A DNA stretch of 64,000 bases from positions 1,136,767 through 1,200,766 of the forward strand of contig NW_003314266.1 in assembly GCF_000143415.4 (NCBI RefSeq), written 5' to 3'. This document shows, in pieces, positions 22,134 through 33,589 of this stretch. Below the pieces are notes generated by a model, which did no database searches, was not told the origin of the DNA, and saw nothing but the letters and a program-made list of their open reading frames with translations. Every line of letters starts with the position of its first letter. The first letter of the stretch is position 1. The position numbers and the translations under genes were made by a program. The stretch is from Selaginella moellendorffii (Eukaryota; Streptophyta; Lycopodiopsida; Selaginellales; Selaginellaceae).

Positions 22134-22745
22134 AAAACGCGAAAGCTTTCCACTCTTCCCCGTTTGTACTTCGAGAATCAACCAAGTCACCCATTCCAAA
22201 AGCTCGCGACAGGAGCTGGCTTGTTCCAAAAAACTCTTACAATATTACACCTATGCATTGTCGTGCTGCTGCGAACATTCTATATTGAATAGTCTTGTAC
22301 AGCTCCCTGGACCAAAAAAAATCAAGCTTTAGCTGTCATGGGTCCACACATAGCTGTTGTATCTTGTACCTTGGAATGAAAAACCAAACTTTTTGGTACT
22401 CGGGCCGTGACAAAGCCAAAAGATCGGGTCAATTCTATCCTCCCTGTTCCATCTTCCATCCTCTTTTCTTCAACTTCTTCTCCCATCTTTGTCGAATCGC
22501 CACTGTAGTGTGCACTGTAATCGTTGTTGGCTGTGTGGAGCAGCGCTCTCTCTATACACTTCGCGGCTGGCTGGATCGCTCGCTTGATTCTCTTGCTGCT
22601 CCCTGGAAACCATACAGCGACAAGCGCGGTCTCGAGCAAAAGATATAGTCGGTCACCCCGGAAAACAATCTCCAAAACGAATGTACAAGACGACGTAGCG
22701 AGCGCAAACTGTGTAGTGTGTTCTTTGTGTATGTGTATGTGTGTG
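22134..22745. other. Convergent 3' region between lipoxygenase and LUX-like genes
   Basis: The lipoxygenase stop (22131-22133) and the LUX-like stop (22746-22748) face each other over about 610 bases. It probably holds both 3' UTRs. No open frame is convincing. A GT-rich tract (tgtgtatgtgtatgtgtgtg) is at about 22725-22745. Confidence 0.5.
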
Positions 22746-23954
22746 TCAATGGCTGCTGGTTGGAAAGAGCGTCAAAATTCGCCTGGGAGGCGACGAGCCG
22801 GGCTGTCCTTGATTCTCCATCACCATCTCCCTGTGATCCCCCGGACCGCCACCCATCCTCTGAGGCACAGACCTCCCCAAAGTCCCGTAAGGATGGTGCT
22901 CGAAGCCCGAGTAAGGAGGCCGGGGACCAAACGCGGCACCGACGTGAGGAGCTCCAAGCCCGGCAATCGGCACAGGCACCACCGGCGAGAATGGAAGAGC
23001 TACGACGTCGTCGCGATGGCCGGGGATGAAATGAGCAGCGGCGGCGGCGAGGCCCGGAGGAACCGGCGTGGAGGCAAAGAGATGATCTGAGGCCGACGGC
23101 CCCTCGCTCGAGAGCCCCTGCATCCTCTTAAGATAGAGACGGTACTTCTGGAGATGGCTGGCGACGTTCTCTCGCGTGAGACCCTCTACGTTCATCAGCT
23201 GCATGATCGTCTTTGGCACCGCGTTCTTGATCCCCAGGTGCGCCACCGCGTCCACGAATCGCTTGTGGAGCTGTGGAGTCCAAACCAGCCTCGGCCTCTT
23301 GAGAGTTCTAGCGGCCGGCTCCTCGCCGGAGTTCTCGGGACCCCCGCCAGAGTCGGCCTCCTCCTCCTCGCCCAGATCCGACGATTGCTTCCTCAATTTC
23401 TTGGCGGTGTTGCTGCTGTCCTCGGCCCCCATTCCACCACCAGAGCTCGTCTCTGGCCGCCGCTCGTAGGGGCTGTAGGGGAGATTGCTCATCATCGGCG
23501 CGCTGGCGACGCCAACCTCACCTCTCCTGGCCGGATCAAAGCCCTGCGTACCTTGAAACTGGAAAGAATTCCCCGCTTGCCCCGGCTGGAGCGAGGAATT
23601 CGCAGCCGCCCCAGCTCCAGCTCCCGCCCCAGCGCCAGCGTCCGCGAAACCCCCAATCCCGTTCCCCGCCGCGGCATTCTTGTCAATCTCCTCCTCTGCC
23701 GCGACTGGAAACGCGGGGATCGACTCGAACACGCCTCCGGGCGACGACGATGGCTGGCGCCGCAGCGCCGTGACCGTGGCGATCGAGGCGTGCAGCACGT
23801 CCGACGAGGATTTGGCCGCCTCCTGCGAGATGCTAAATGCACTGGCCAGCTCCGGCGTGATCAAGCTCTGATTCAAGGGCGTCAGCTCCTCCGGCGTCGG
23901 CAGGCCCTCCTCCCACTCCTCGACGCGATCGTTCTCCTTCACCGCTGCTGCCAT
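22746..23954 (-). CDS. LUX: LUX ARRHYTHMO/PCL1-type GARP (MYB-like) transcription factor
   Basis: Single exon, 402 aa from the Met at 23954; the frame stays open to an upstream Met at 24074 (442 codons). The N-terminal [20 protein letters not shown] block is typical of LUX/BOA proteins. The GARP DNA-binding domain follows ([20 protein letters not shown], then the [14 protein letters not shown] signature), with [16 protein letters not shown] after it. In angiosperms LUX recruits ELF3/ELF4 in the evening complex to repress clock and growth genes at night. A Gly-Ala repeat (about 23590-23650) and Ser/Pro-rich flanks look disordered. I prefer the 23954 start because it aligns with relatives and leaves a telomere-like motif in the leader instead of coding for a GLGLGLG run. 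Confidence 0.93.
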   Translation of the reverse strand: MAAAVKENDRVEEWEEGLPTPEELTPLNQSLITPELASAFSISQEAAKSSSDVLHASIATVTALRRQPSSSPGGVFESIPAFPVAAEEEIDKNAAAGNGIGGFADAGAGAGAGAGAAANSSLQPGQAGNSFQFQGTQGFDPARRGEVGVASAPMMSNLPYSPYERRPETSSGGGMGAEDSSNTAKKLRKQSSDLGEEEEADSGGGPENSGEEPAARTLKRPRLVWTPQLHKRFVDAVAHLGIKNAVPKTIMQLMNVEGLTRENVASHLQKYRLYLKRMQGLSSEGPSASDHLFASTPVPPGLAAAAAHFIPGHRDDVVALPFSPVVPVPIAGLGAPHVGAAFGPRPPYSGFEHHPYGTLGRSVPQRMGGGPGDHREMVMENQGQPGSSPPRRILTLFPTSSH

Positions 23955-23972
23955 CGCGCGCGCCCCTGCCTG

Positions 23973-23990
23973 CCCTAACCCTAACCCTAA
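23973..23990 (-). promoter_or_regulatory. Telomere-like triple repeat in LUX-like leader
   Basis: CCCTAACCCTAACCCTAA on the plus strand, i.e. three TTAGGG units on the gene's strand, 18 bases upstream of the preferred start codon. AACCCTA telo-boxes bind telomere-repeat-binding MYBs in plants; its role here is inferred. Confidence 0.5.
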
Positions 23991-24280
23991 TCCGCCATAG
24001 CCCAGATCTCCCTGATCCATTATCTTTTGGTCGGCCGGACATGTGATTTCCCACGGCGCATTCCATTGGCCCACGTACTCTGCGGTTGTTTAAGTAAGAG
24101 AATCTCGATCCATCGTAAAAAGATCTGGCAGATATTTGCGATTTGGTGAGCAATGGGGGGTCACGTTTCTATTTTCTGGCCCCCACCTACCCGGGATTAA
24201 AATCGAACTAACTAGTGGCATAGTGGAATCTTTTAAAGCCTAGACTAGGGCGGGAAATTCAAGCTTTTTAAAATTTTAAA

Positions 24281-26820
24281 TTACACGGATGGACGGCCGA
24301 GATGCTCCGCGATGAAGGGGACCAGCCCCGCGAGCAGGGCTCCAGGGCATTCTTCCGGCGGGAGGTGGCCGCAGCGAGGAAGCGCGATGAATTTCTAGAT
24401 GGGCGACGATCGATCGATCGATAAGTGGAGGAAAGGCAGAGAAATTGATTGATGCTTACCGATTTGGAGAGCCGGGACGCGAGATCTTGGACGGCTTGGA
24501 GAGGGACGAGCATGTCTTGCATCCCGGCCACCAGCAAAGCCGGGAGGTTTTGCACGGCACGAAGGAGCTCGGGAGTGACTTGCTCGCTGCTGGATGAGAA
24601 CTTTTGCGATTCCAGTGCTTGGCGATCCCATCCCTCGACACGGAGGGGTACCTGGATCGATGTATACAATCATGGAAATCTTTTGATCAAGTTCGAATTT
24701 TTCCTCATACCTTGTAAAGTTCCATCACTTCGGAGGTAAGCTTGGAAGCATCGTGCCAGGCATGGCGACTCGCCATCTCCGAGCACAGCAATGGCCGGAG
24801 TATGTGCCGTCCCAAAGAAGTGTGGAGCAAAACTCGAGCAAATGGCGATATCACCTCTCTGGAGGAGCTCACCGCGATCAAAACCACACCTTTGATCACC
24901 ACCTTCATCGCAGAAATGAAAATCCATGAGATGATCCAACTATAGTGGCTTGAAGCTTACCCGCGTTGAGCTTGGAGATTTCAAGATCTTGGCAGCTGCC
25001 ATAAGAGCGAGCAATCCACCGTCGTCGTGACCAACGAGCACGACCGATGAGAATTTTAGTTGCTGGCAAAAGCTCAGCAGCAAATCCACCTGCGAGCTCT
25101 CATCAGAGAAATCAAACAAGCAAGAACAACAGAACAAACTCTTTTTTTTTTTTCTAGACGACGATGAATAGAACACTCACTTGTGACTGGAGCTCGTAAG
25201 GATTGGGAAGACCATCTTTGTCACGGCCACCATTTTTGCCCGGCCGGCTCGTCAGTCCCCAGCCAGGCCGATCAAACGCAGCAACACTGTGGCCGGTTTG
25301 TCGAGCTAGCGGAGCCATTACATGCCTCCACGAGAAGACACCACCTCCAAAACCATGCACCAAAACTATTCCTTTGGAGCTCGAATCTCCCGGATCAATG
25401 TCCACAATATGTTCTTCTCCTCCTCGATCACACCATCCAGAAACTTTGGACGGCAGGCTCAACGAAGAGCTTAGAAACAGTGGCTTTGATCCTGGAAATG
25501 GTAAGCTTGCACTCCTCGACAGCGATTTCGATCGAAAACTTCTCTGGTCTCTCGGCCATCCCTCGCAAAGTCTGAAGTGCAAGTGCAAGCCTTTGCAGAG
25601 CATGAACTTGCTGTTAACGAGCAGCGGCGACTGCTCGTCATCCTCGTCGCTCTTCCCGAGCTTTTGGAAGATCGCCGTGGATCGAAAGCGCTTGCCGCGC
25701 CTGAGCTTGACGATATATTTACAAAAGAAATTCTGCCAGGATCAAGGAAAGAACTTTAGATCATGGAGAAGAGAACTTAGAGAAAAGCTGGAAAAAGAGG
25801 AAGATGTGATCAACAGAAAACTTACAGATTCTTCATCTCCCTGGGGAAATGATTTTTTCTTTGCCTGGCAGCTTGTCCTGTATGCTGAAACTCCATGCCC
25901 CAAGGCACACGCGAATGATGAAGCGAAGAGCATCACCACTCCAAATCTAGCGCTGCTAGTAGTGCTGCTCCAGAGTGATCCTGCTGGTGGTGTTCTTCTT
26001 GGTGTGGAAGACGATGATGAGAACACGGCGAAAAAGAGGCACGCCTTGACAGCCACAAGCGCTGCCGAGCTCAGTCCCAGCAGCGCGGCGATCATGAAGT
26101 AGGCCTCGCATCGCACTCCTCCAAGAGCGTACGCGGCTGGCGGAGGAAGAACACCAAGGGAATGATTTGTTAGCGATAATCGACATGAAGAACACGAAAG
26201 AGAGGACTGACTGACAAGACGAGGAGCACAAATCGTAAGGACACAAGGACGCCACTGACACAAACACGGCCGAGAAAAGCGAGAATTTATATACAAAGCC
26301 TCGCCAAAGAAAGAAGTTCCAGAGATGGAGATGATCCACGCGAGAAGTTGACAAGAGCACGAAATCCCACGCAAAAGTCGGAAGAACAGACACTCGGACA
26401 AACGCAAACGCTAAGAAAACTTGGATGAAAAAAATCGCCAACTTTACTAGACAAGCACGGTCGAAGAACAAAGAAGTGCGAGTTAAAACACGCGACACCG
26501 ACAAAAAACTAGAAACCAACAACGAAAGGGACCGAGAGAAAGGTGGAAGACTTACAGATTATAGCGAAGGATCTGGCAATGGAAACGATCAAAATGTCGA
26601 GGAGCGACGAGCGAAAATCGTAGGATCCAAAGGATGATCGCTTCTCCAAGTCGAGCGTGGAGAGGATCACGCACGGGATCCCTACGTCGAGCAGCGCCAG
26701 CAGCAGTGGAGTGGAGGAATGTAGCAGCAGCGATCCGACCATGCTTGTCATGAAGAACAGCGTTTTCACTCCTCGCTTCCATCCTTCCAGACGTCTCCGG
26801 AGAAAAGCCATACCTTTCAT
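24281..26820 (-). CDS. Membrane-anchored alpha/beta-hydrolase fold protein, 584 aa
   Basis: Seven exons on the minus strand: 26820-26556, 26136-25826, 25732-25181, 25089-24961, 24902-24711, 24651-24460, 24394-24281, all GT-AG and in frame. The first two exons encode a hydrophobic N-terminal part (FLRRRLEGWKRGVKTLFFMT, then ALGHGVSAYRTSCQ), several membrane helices. Exon 3 onward is an alpha/beta hydrolase: GIVLVHGFGGGVFSW (oxyanion region), FDRPGWG, LVGHDDGGLLALMAAAK (nucleophile elbow), VVIKGVVLIAVSSS, GMQDMLVPL (acid Asp) and RCGHLPPEEC (catalytic His). The elbow has Asp where Ser is usual. The layout matches an Arabidopsis family I recall (At1g15490/At1g80280 type) of unknown substrate. 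An alternative start is Met at 26811. Intron 1 is about 420 bases, long for this window. Confidence 0.9.
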
Positions 26821-27999
26821 TGGATCGCGAAAGCTCTCTGCGTCGAGTAGCCACCTTTTACGGAGAATCCTCCTCCATAGCCACACTTTGCTCCTTTCGA
26901 TCGAATTCCTGGCTCCGAATCTTCCTGTCCAAATCGATGTCTCTTGGAAGCGTGATCGTTTTCGAGCAAAGAGAGAAGATGGTGGAAGGAGGAGACAATG
27001 TAGGCAAGGCCAGGCGAAAAACAAAGAAAAAGAAGAAAGAGAGGAAGTGGTTTTGTGACAAGTACACTGTGAGGAGGATCGATCCAGTAGCACGAAAGAG
27101 GTCGCTCGCTATCGAGCCACAAAGTGGGGAGGGAAAGAAAAAGGGCAGAAAGAAAGAACTAAGAACAACGGCCTAGCCTATACCTCATAAGATCGATCAA
27201 ATCGGCGAAGTGGGCTCCTCGGACTAGCGCTCAAGCTAGGATTTTGGATCGATTCTCGGGGACCCAATGTGGGGCGACGCCGATCCGACGCGACCCAAGA
27301 GCGCGATTCGGGCCGATCCGCCCGGATCGAAGCAGCTGCCAGAGCTCCTCTCTCGGTTACTGCGTAGCTCTTCACTCAAGCCTTCCATTTCTCGTCTTTT
27401 CACTGGGCGCTTCTCCAGATTTTCCAAAAACTTGGAACGTTTGCTACGCAACAAAAGCGAGAGAGCCTGGCACCAAAAATCGAGGAATGGGGGAGGAAAG
27501 ATTCGCCCCCAAAAACAGAGGTCTTCCCCTCAGCTGGGAATGGCAAGATTCGCTCAAACAGCCATATTCCTTTCACACAAAAGGAGCAAAAGAGAATGGA
27601 AAAGGGGAAAGATCGCACTGGACGCCATAGCCGAGAGCTGCTAGCTAGGTGCAAGAGCTTCGATTTCTTCTTTTTTTGTTTAGTCTTGGTGGATATGATC
27701 GTGTACTTGGTGGATCGCGCTGGCTGGAGCTTCCACTCACTCACAGCGTCGAAAATCTCTTCCTCCTCTTTTTTAATCGCAGTAGCCTCCAATTCCAAAA
27801 TCCCTGCAGTGTGGATTCGCGGACACGATCATGAGGCAAAACATGCCCCAAATGATTGGAGCCAAAACAACCGCCCTGCGCTGGACACGATTCGATCACA
27901 CGACCAAAGTGTTTTTAAATAACACGAATATTTTGGAATCTTATTGGACAGAATATGCTCCCGCATCTTTTGCTGGGTTTGAAAAAAGCAGGCAATTCG
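26821..27999. other. Promoter/leader region of the hydrolase and 3' region of the seven-TM gene
   Basis: Open frames of 60-130 codons exist on both strands but none has a domain I recognise and they overlap in all frames. Purine-rich stretches near 26995-27060 and 27130-27165. Likely 5' UTR and promoter of the hydrolase plus the 3' UTR of the gene to the right. Confidence 0.4.
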
Positions 28000-29274
28000 C
28001 TAGCTTGCTGCTTCTTCGTCTTCGTCGTCTTCGTTCTTCGGCGGCGCCACCGCCGCCCCCGCCATCCCCGCCAGCGGCGTAAGCTCCACCGAGATCTCCG
28101 TGATGAGCGATCGATTGTCCTCGTCCACGCTGAGCGAGAGCTGATCCACCGGGATCGCCCCCCACGAATTGAGCCGCCCGACCACCTTCATCGATCCGCC
28201 CCGCCGCAGCGCCGCCTCGAGCACGCCGATGGCGTCTTTGATCGGCCGGACCACCAGCATCCACTCGCCCACGCTCACGCAGCAGGCCGTGACCAGGAAC
28301 CGCAAGAACGCCACCACTTCGTGCTTGCCACTCCGGTGCTCCGCCAGCGCCGAGGACGAGAGGCCGAGCAGCAGGACGTGGAGAGGGACGAGCACCATCA
28401 CCACCGTCAGGAGGCCATAGACACGGATCTGGAGCCTCCTGTTGATGACGAGCAGCACCATCTTCCAGCCCAGGAACAAGAAATACGCGACGTAGCACAC
28501 GCTGAAGATGCTCGTCGCCACCGTGCTGAGGAGTGGAACCCGGCAAGCCGCCACGAATCTCGTCGCCGTGATCGTCGTCGTGGAACCGCCACCATCGCCG
28601 CCGCTGCTGCTTGTAGTCCTTGTTCTCGTCTCGTTCACGAACGCCATGGTGAACGACTTTGGAATGGCGCCTCGGAATCCTTCGTCCTGCTCCGCAAAAC
28701 TTGAAAAGCTCGAGTACTCGATCGCCGGGACGATGAACACCAGGAAGAGCTGGACCAGGACCGCTGGCAAAGCGAGGAGAGCGATGAAGACCACGGAGCG
28801 GTGCCGCCACCTTCGTCGCCCCATGAAGCTGAATGGATCACTGCGGAGCGACTGGCGGATCAGGAAGAGCGCTGCTAGGAAGAAGCCCGGCTCTGCAAAT
28901 CCCAGCGTCAAAAGCACGTAGCTCCGGCAGACGTTGGCTTGTTCTTGAAAATCGAGGCCATGGAAAGCCCAGCCTCGGTTCCGGAGAATCGGGAGTCTCA
29001 GTAGCTCCAGCAGCAGCCACAGTGCTCCCAGGCTGCTCAGCAAAACTCTCAGCAGCCACGGGGAGTTGAACTCCCGGAGATGACGAACGTTGAAGCCTCG
29101 ACCATGGATGATCTTGCGTCGAAAGCTGAATACGTAGACTATACATGCAACCCCCAATCCGGAGAGACAAACCAGCAGCACCAAAGTCACGATCTGGAGG
29201 GCTTCCTCGCTGCTCAGGGGCATCACCCGATTGATATCTCTCGCGAATTCTACACTGCATGCTGTTGTGACCAC
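28000..29274 (-). CDS. Plant-type seven-transmembrane protein of unknown function
   Basis: Intronless, 424 codons. Seven hydrophobic segments are visible at about residues 25-50, 72-94, 117-138, 160-185, 250-277, 285-305 and 321-342, with a charged C-terminal tail ending in an acidic DEDEEAAS. The block FNVRHLREFNSPWLLRVLL between TM1 and TM2 looks like a family signature of plant membrane proteins sometimes listed as candidate GPCR-like, but I cannot name the family with confidence. The loop between TM4 and TM5 is long and Ser/Thr/Gly-rich. The first Met (29274) gives a short polar N-terminus; a downstream Met is at residue 18. No catalytic motif was seen. Confidence 0.8.
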   Translation of the reverse strand: MVTTACSVEFARDINRVMPLSSEEALQIVTLVLLVCLSGLGVACIVYVFSFRRKIIHGRGFNVRHLREFNSPWLLRVLLSSLGALWLLLELLRLPILRNRGWAFHGLDFQEQANVCRSYVLLTLGFAEPGFFLAALFLIRQSLRSDPFSFMGRRRWRHRSVVFIALLALPAVLVQLFLVFIVPAIEYSSFSSFAEQDEGFRGAIPKSFTMAFVNETRTRTTSSSGGDGGGSTTTITATRFVAACRVPLLSTVATSIFSVCYVAYFLFLGWKMVLLVINRRLQIRVYGLLTVVMVLVPLHVLLLGLSSSALAEHRSGKHEVVAFLRFLVTACCVSVGEWMLVVRPIKDAIGVLEAALRRGGSMKVVGRLNSWGAIPVDQLSLSVDEDNRSLITEISVELTPLAGMAGAAVAPPKNEDDEDEEAAS

Positions 29275-30340
29275 CGCAAAGTCGTCGTCCTACTAGCACT
29301 GCCGCCGCCGATGACGATACCACCAACACCACCGCTGCTGATACCACCACTGCTGCTACTGCCTGTTCTTCTCCTCCAAAAAATCCTCCTGGCTGCTCCA
29401 ATTCTTCCCAGCTTCATTCGTTTCTAATCCATAGCCTCGCTTGCTTCTACCTCGGCCGACGAAGAACTCGAACTAACTATGCTTGTCCTTTGCGGAAATT
29501 CCCAGCCAGCGCTTGTCGAGCTGCCTTAAATGTGACGAGCGAGAGAACGAACTCCTGTGAGATCCTTATCCGGAAAACTGCTCCAATTTCCCCCTCTCTT
29601 CAATCCTCCCGGCCAAAGAAATCTTTCTTCTCTTCTCTCTCTCTCTCTCTTCCTCGCTCTCTCTCACCTCGCGAAGAAATAAATCCCTGGGCGCGCGAAT
29701 TCCACCGCTCTCTCGCCTGGAAACGGGACCCTGGATATGGATTGAGCCGCTTACCCGCACCGATAGGGAGGGAGACGACGATTCTTGCTCGATCGATTGC
29801 GGCGGCGCGAGCGCCGAGAATGCAATCGCAGCGCGCAGCTCCCTGGATTGACAAGAATGATCGGCGCCGCTGTGTGGAGCTCTTCTAGCCCTCGTCAAGC
29901 TCCAGCTAGTTGTTCGTCGTGGTCGTCTTTGCTGTGAATCCGTGCATACTTCGTGGGGAGTATCGCAGAAAACCGATGGAGGCCGTCCGGCCGTACCGCG
30001 GGTGACCGGCTCACTGCCTACCTGGGCAAATGAACCGGTGGCTAGTGTACGGCACTACCGGCTACAGCCCGTGGGACCCGCCTGGGTGGCGGACAGGCTG
30101 GCGACAGACGTGGTCGTGCCGTACGCGCGCTTTTTTCGTACTCGCGAGCATCGGCCGCCGGCAAGACGGAATGTGCTGCCGGCAGAATATGCTTTGCCGC
30201 CATTGAATATGCTTGTCGTGATCAGGCGGTATCACGAGAAGCACAAGTTTCGTCGCTGTCTTGATCGATCGAGACGATCGCTTTGATACTTTTGCTAGTT
30301 GCCTGCAGCGATTGAGTCGATCGTGAAGCACAGGAGGAGA
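29275..30340. other. Divergent intergenic region with CT microsatellite
   Basis: Lies between the divergent seven-TM (-) and pectin methylesterase (+) genes and should contain both promoters. A pyrimidine repeat (tctctctctctctctc) at about 29632-29652 is a GAGA/CT-type tract common in plant leaders. No supported gene. Confidence 0.45.
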
Positions 30341-32165
30341 ATGCTGGACGAGGAGGAGGGAGATTTTGAGCTTGCGGTGCCTCAACGCCCTCGGCAAGGG
30401 AGAGGCGGAGGAGGAGAAGAAATGGCGAAGAGCGACGCCACTCCATCGCGGTGGAAAGCCGCATTGCTGCTCGTCTTGGCAGTGGCGGGTTTAGGGTTCT
30501 TCGCAGCTGCTACTAGCACGGCGGGAAGAATCGGCAGCCGGCGGTCCCTCTTGGCAAGGCCTGGCGATAATCGCGACGTCGATCCCTTCATCGTCTCGGC
30601 CTGCCACGGCACGCGCTATCCGGAGGTATGCGTCTCATCCATCGCCGCGGATCCCCGGTCCAGGCAGGGATTCACCTCTCCCGACCAGATAATCTCGCTC
30701 GCGATCGATCTGGCGTTGCAATCGTCCTCTCGCAGCTTCAATCTCACAGCCGGGATCCGTGATCGCGCCGGGGGCAACAAGAATCTCACGGCGGCATCGA
30801 GCGATTGCGTCCAGGTCCTTGGTTTTGCGATCAATCGCTACGAGAAGCTCCGGCGATTGGGGCTATCGATCGCGGTGGTGAAGGATTTCGAGGCCTGGTT
30901 GAGCGGCATTCTAGCCTATCAGTACGATTGCTTCTCGGCTCTTGGCTACGTGAATTCCAGCACAGAGGTCCAGAGGGTGATGCTCCAGGTGAACGCCGGA
31001 ATGGATTTGATCAGCAATGCCCTCTCCATGGCCGATGCTTGGGCTCTCTATGGAGACAACGTTTCAAGCTGGAAGCCACCTCCTTCCAAGCGAGAGCTCT
31101 CGCTTGGAAGAACTCGAGGAGGAGAAGTTCCAGTGGAAGATTTGCGTCCATCAAGCTGGATCCAGCTTGAGCAGCAGCGTAAATTCTCGGTGGTGGTTGG
31201 CAAGAGTGGAAGTTTCAAGACGATCCAGGAGGCCATCGACAGCGCTCCAAGCAATAGCAAGGAGAGATTTTCCATCTACATTCAAGAGGGGATTTACGAC
31301 GAGCGCATTTACGTCTCTGACTCCAAGACCATGATCATGCTCGTGGGTGCCGGTGCGAGGAAAACGATCATCTCCGGCAACAATTACGTCCGCGAAGGCG
31401 TGACAACCATGGATACTGCCACAGTGTGTAAGTTCCTTTACAGACATTTTGTTCTTCTTTTATGAGCTGATTTTTCTCGTTGTTTCGTTCTCTTTTCTAG
31501 TGGTTGCTGGAGATGGATTTGTTGCTCGGGACCTGACAATTCGGAACACAGCCGGTCCCGAGCTTCATCAAGCGGTGGCACTCCGGATCAATTCAGACAA
31601 GGCAGTCATCCAGTCGTGCACCCTCGAAGGCTACCAGGACACGCTCTACTCTCACACAAACAGGCACTACTTCGAGAATTGCACCATAACTGGCACCGTC
31701 GACTTCATCTTTGGCAATGCCGCGGCCTTCTTCTCCAACTGTAAGCTCGTTGTCCGTCCTGGACGAACGGGTGTCTATACCAGCATGGTCACCGCTCATG
31801 GAAGGATCGATCCCGCTCAAACAATTGGATTCGTGTTCCACAAGTGCTCCGTCGAGACCTCGGAAGAATTTTCGGGTGGAGCACCGAAGAAACTGCACGT
31901 GTACTTGGGGAGGCCTTGGAAAATGTTCTCGAGAGCGGTCTTCCTCGACTGCTACCTCTCAAGCTCTGTGGATCCGCAAGGCTGGCTGGCCTGGAAGGGA
32001 GACTTCGCTCTTGATACACTGCTCTTCGCCGAGTACGAAAGCTATGGTCCTGGTGCTGATGCGAGCCACAGAGTTCCCTGGTCGACACAGCTAAATCCTT
32101 CACAAACTTCGGCATACTCCGCTCAAGAATTCATCCAGGGCGATGGCTGGATTCCCAAGCCATGA
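30341..32165 (+). CDS. Type I pectin methylesterase with PMEI pro-domain, 583 aa
   Basis: Two exons, 30341-31427 and 31501-32165, joined by a 73-base GT-AG intron. Near the N-terminus a membrane anchor/signal (ALLLVLAVAGLGFFAAA) is followed by an invertase/PME-inhibitor domain (about residues 85-235; SACHGTRYPEVCVSSIA, then SDCVQVLGF) and then the right-handed beta-helix esterase. Catalytic signatures are present: GIYDERI, QAVALRI, YQDTLYS, VDFIFGNA and YLGRPWK, including the two Asp and the Arg of the active site. It removes methyl esters from homogalacturonan in the cell wall; the PMEI region normally holds the enzyme inactive until cleavage in the Golgi. A basic RRSLLAR motif near residue 70 precedes the PMEI domain. 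No RRLL-type cleavage motif is obvious between the domains. Start chosen at the ATG before LDEEEGDFEL. Confidence 0.95.
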
Positions 32166-32443
32166 AGGATTCATATTGGAAGTCTCGAAATATCGGCTTG
32201 TTGGAGCTGCAAAAAGGTACTTCGGCCGATAGTTTTTTCTAAAGATTCCTTTGAGATTTGCAAGCTATCGTCTTTGGCTGGATCGTGCTGCTGCTTTAGG
32301 GACAGAGAGACAGCCACCTTATGCGAGCACGGCTCGCCACTTCCACCCGAAGTTCCACGTACTTGATGCCGAGAAGAAGAAGCTCATGGAAACTTTGGAA
32401 ACTCATGCATCGAGTTTCCGAAAGAATGTATTGCCTGGACTTA

Positions 32444-33589
32444 CTAGAGAATTTTTTCTTGCACCAAGCCTTCAAAGATGGGGAGATCCTTCATCTCCTC
32501 GAACGAATCGTTCCGGCAGCAAAACTTCTGCGGGACTAGCGCTGAACTGGCTGCAACTTCTTCAAATGCTTGAACCATCTTCACGAAGTAGCTATGCCTG
32601 CAATACAGCCATCAAGCAAAAAGAAGAAGAAGAAACAATCTCTTGAAACTGTTCTTACCATCGAGTATCCGATGTTAGCTCCGGATGAAACGCAGTGCCT
32701 AAAAAGTTTCCTTGTCTCACCGCGACCGCGACCCTTCTTCTCGTAAACATTTCTCCCTGTGAAAGTTCCATGCGAAGAAAGAGATCTTTCAGCTTCTAAG
32801 GCAATGGAAATTTTGTACCTCGAGCGAAGGTGGAGCGCTGAAAGACGGCACTTCACAGTCCGCTATCTGTTCTACGGAAGATCCAAACTCAACGATGGCA
32901 GGAGCACGAATAAAAACTGCACGGCACCTTGGAGGACCGCCTTCGCTCGCCGCCAGAGCCGGAACAGCGAGCTCCGTCTCAAAACTATTCACCTGGATTG
33001 ATTTTTGAAGAGCTCAAGGATCAAAACTATGCGTCTAAGAGAGAAAAAAAACTAGTACCTGGCTTCCAAAGAAATTCCTATGAACTGTACAGTCTAGTCC
33101 GCCCAGAAGCTCTTGTCCTCCATCCTTTAGCCCTGTGGAGAGAAAGTTACAGAAAGCCTTGATAGTCAGAGAACGAAGAACAAAAGTACCGGTAGCTCGG
33201 TCTGCTAGAAAAATAAGTCCAGCGCAAGTCCCCCACATCGGCTTTCCAGACGTCGAGAAATCCTTAAGCGCTGGAAACTACAAAGCAAGCAAGCAAAGCA
33301 AATATTTCCTTTTGTTCTCTAGAACTGGTTTAGAAGCGATGGAAGAACTCACGAGATTGTATTGATTGGCGAGCTTGGCCATTGTGGTGCTCTCGCCGCC
33401 GGGAATTATCAGCCCCGCGAGCCCTTCCAGCTGATCCGCCTTTCTCACTTCGATCGCATGCACGCCCAATCTCCGCAGCGCTGCGCCGCGCAATCGATAA
33501 GAGCGAGCGGCATTTTGGAACTAGAGATGCTACAAACCTAGAACGTGTTCGTGGAAGGAGCCCTGGAGAGCGAGCACGCCAATAGCCAT
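32444..33589 (-). CDS. PDX2: Pyridoxal 5'-phosphate synthase glutaminase subunit PDX2, 255 aa
   Basis: Seven short exons on the minus strand: 33589-33538, 33480-33353, 33277-33190, 33132-33059, 32992-32819, 32756-32659, 32597-32444. Every junction is GT-AG and the phases add to 256 codons. It hydrolyses glutamine and passes ammonia to PDX1 for vitamin B6 (PLP) synthesis. Motifs run in family order: [49 protein letters not shown] with the nucleophile Cys, [28 protein letters not shown], and [20 protein letters not shown] with the catalytic His-x-Glu pair. The tail after [10 protein letters not shown] extends about 40 residues further. Its stop lies 278 bases from that of the pectin methylesterase, so the two are convergent. 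Everything needed looks intact. Confidence 0.96.

Noticed and set aside
23154-23978. 274-codon plus-strand frame opposite the LUX-like gene
   Set aside because: Arg/Leu-rich shadow of the GARP gene on the other strand.
25203-26102. 299-codon plus-strand frame across the hydrolase
   Set aside because: It runs antisense through two exons and an intron of a gene with seven consistent splice junctions.
27941-28810. 289-codon minus-strand frame over the seven-TM gene
   Set aside because: It is an out-of-frame shadow of a GC-rich coding exon; only the 28000-29274 frame gives membrane segments.
32251-32646. 131-codon plus-strand frame after the pectin methylesterase
   Set aside because: It overlaps the last PDX2 exon in antisense and has no domain.
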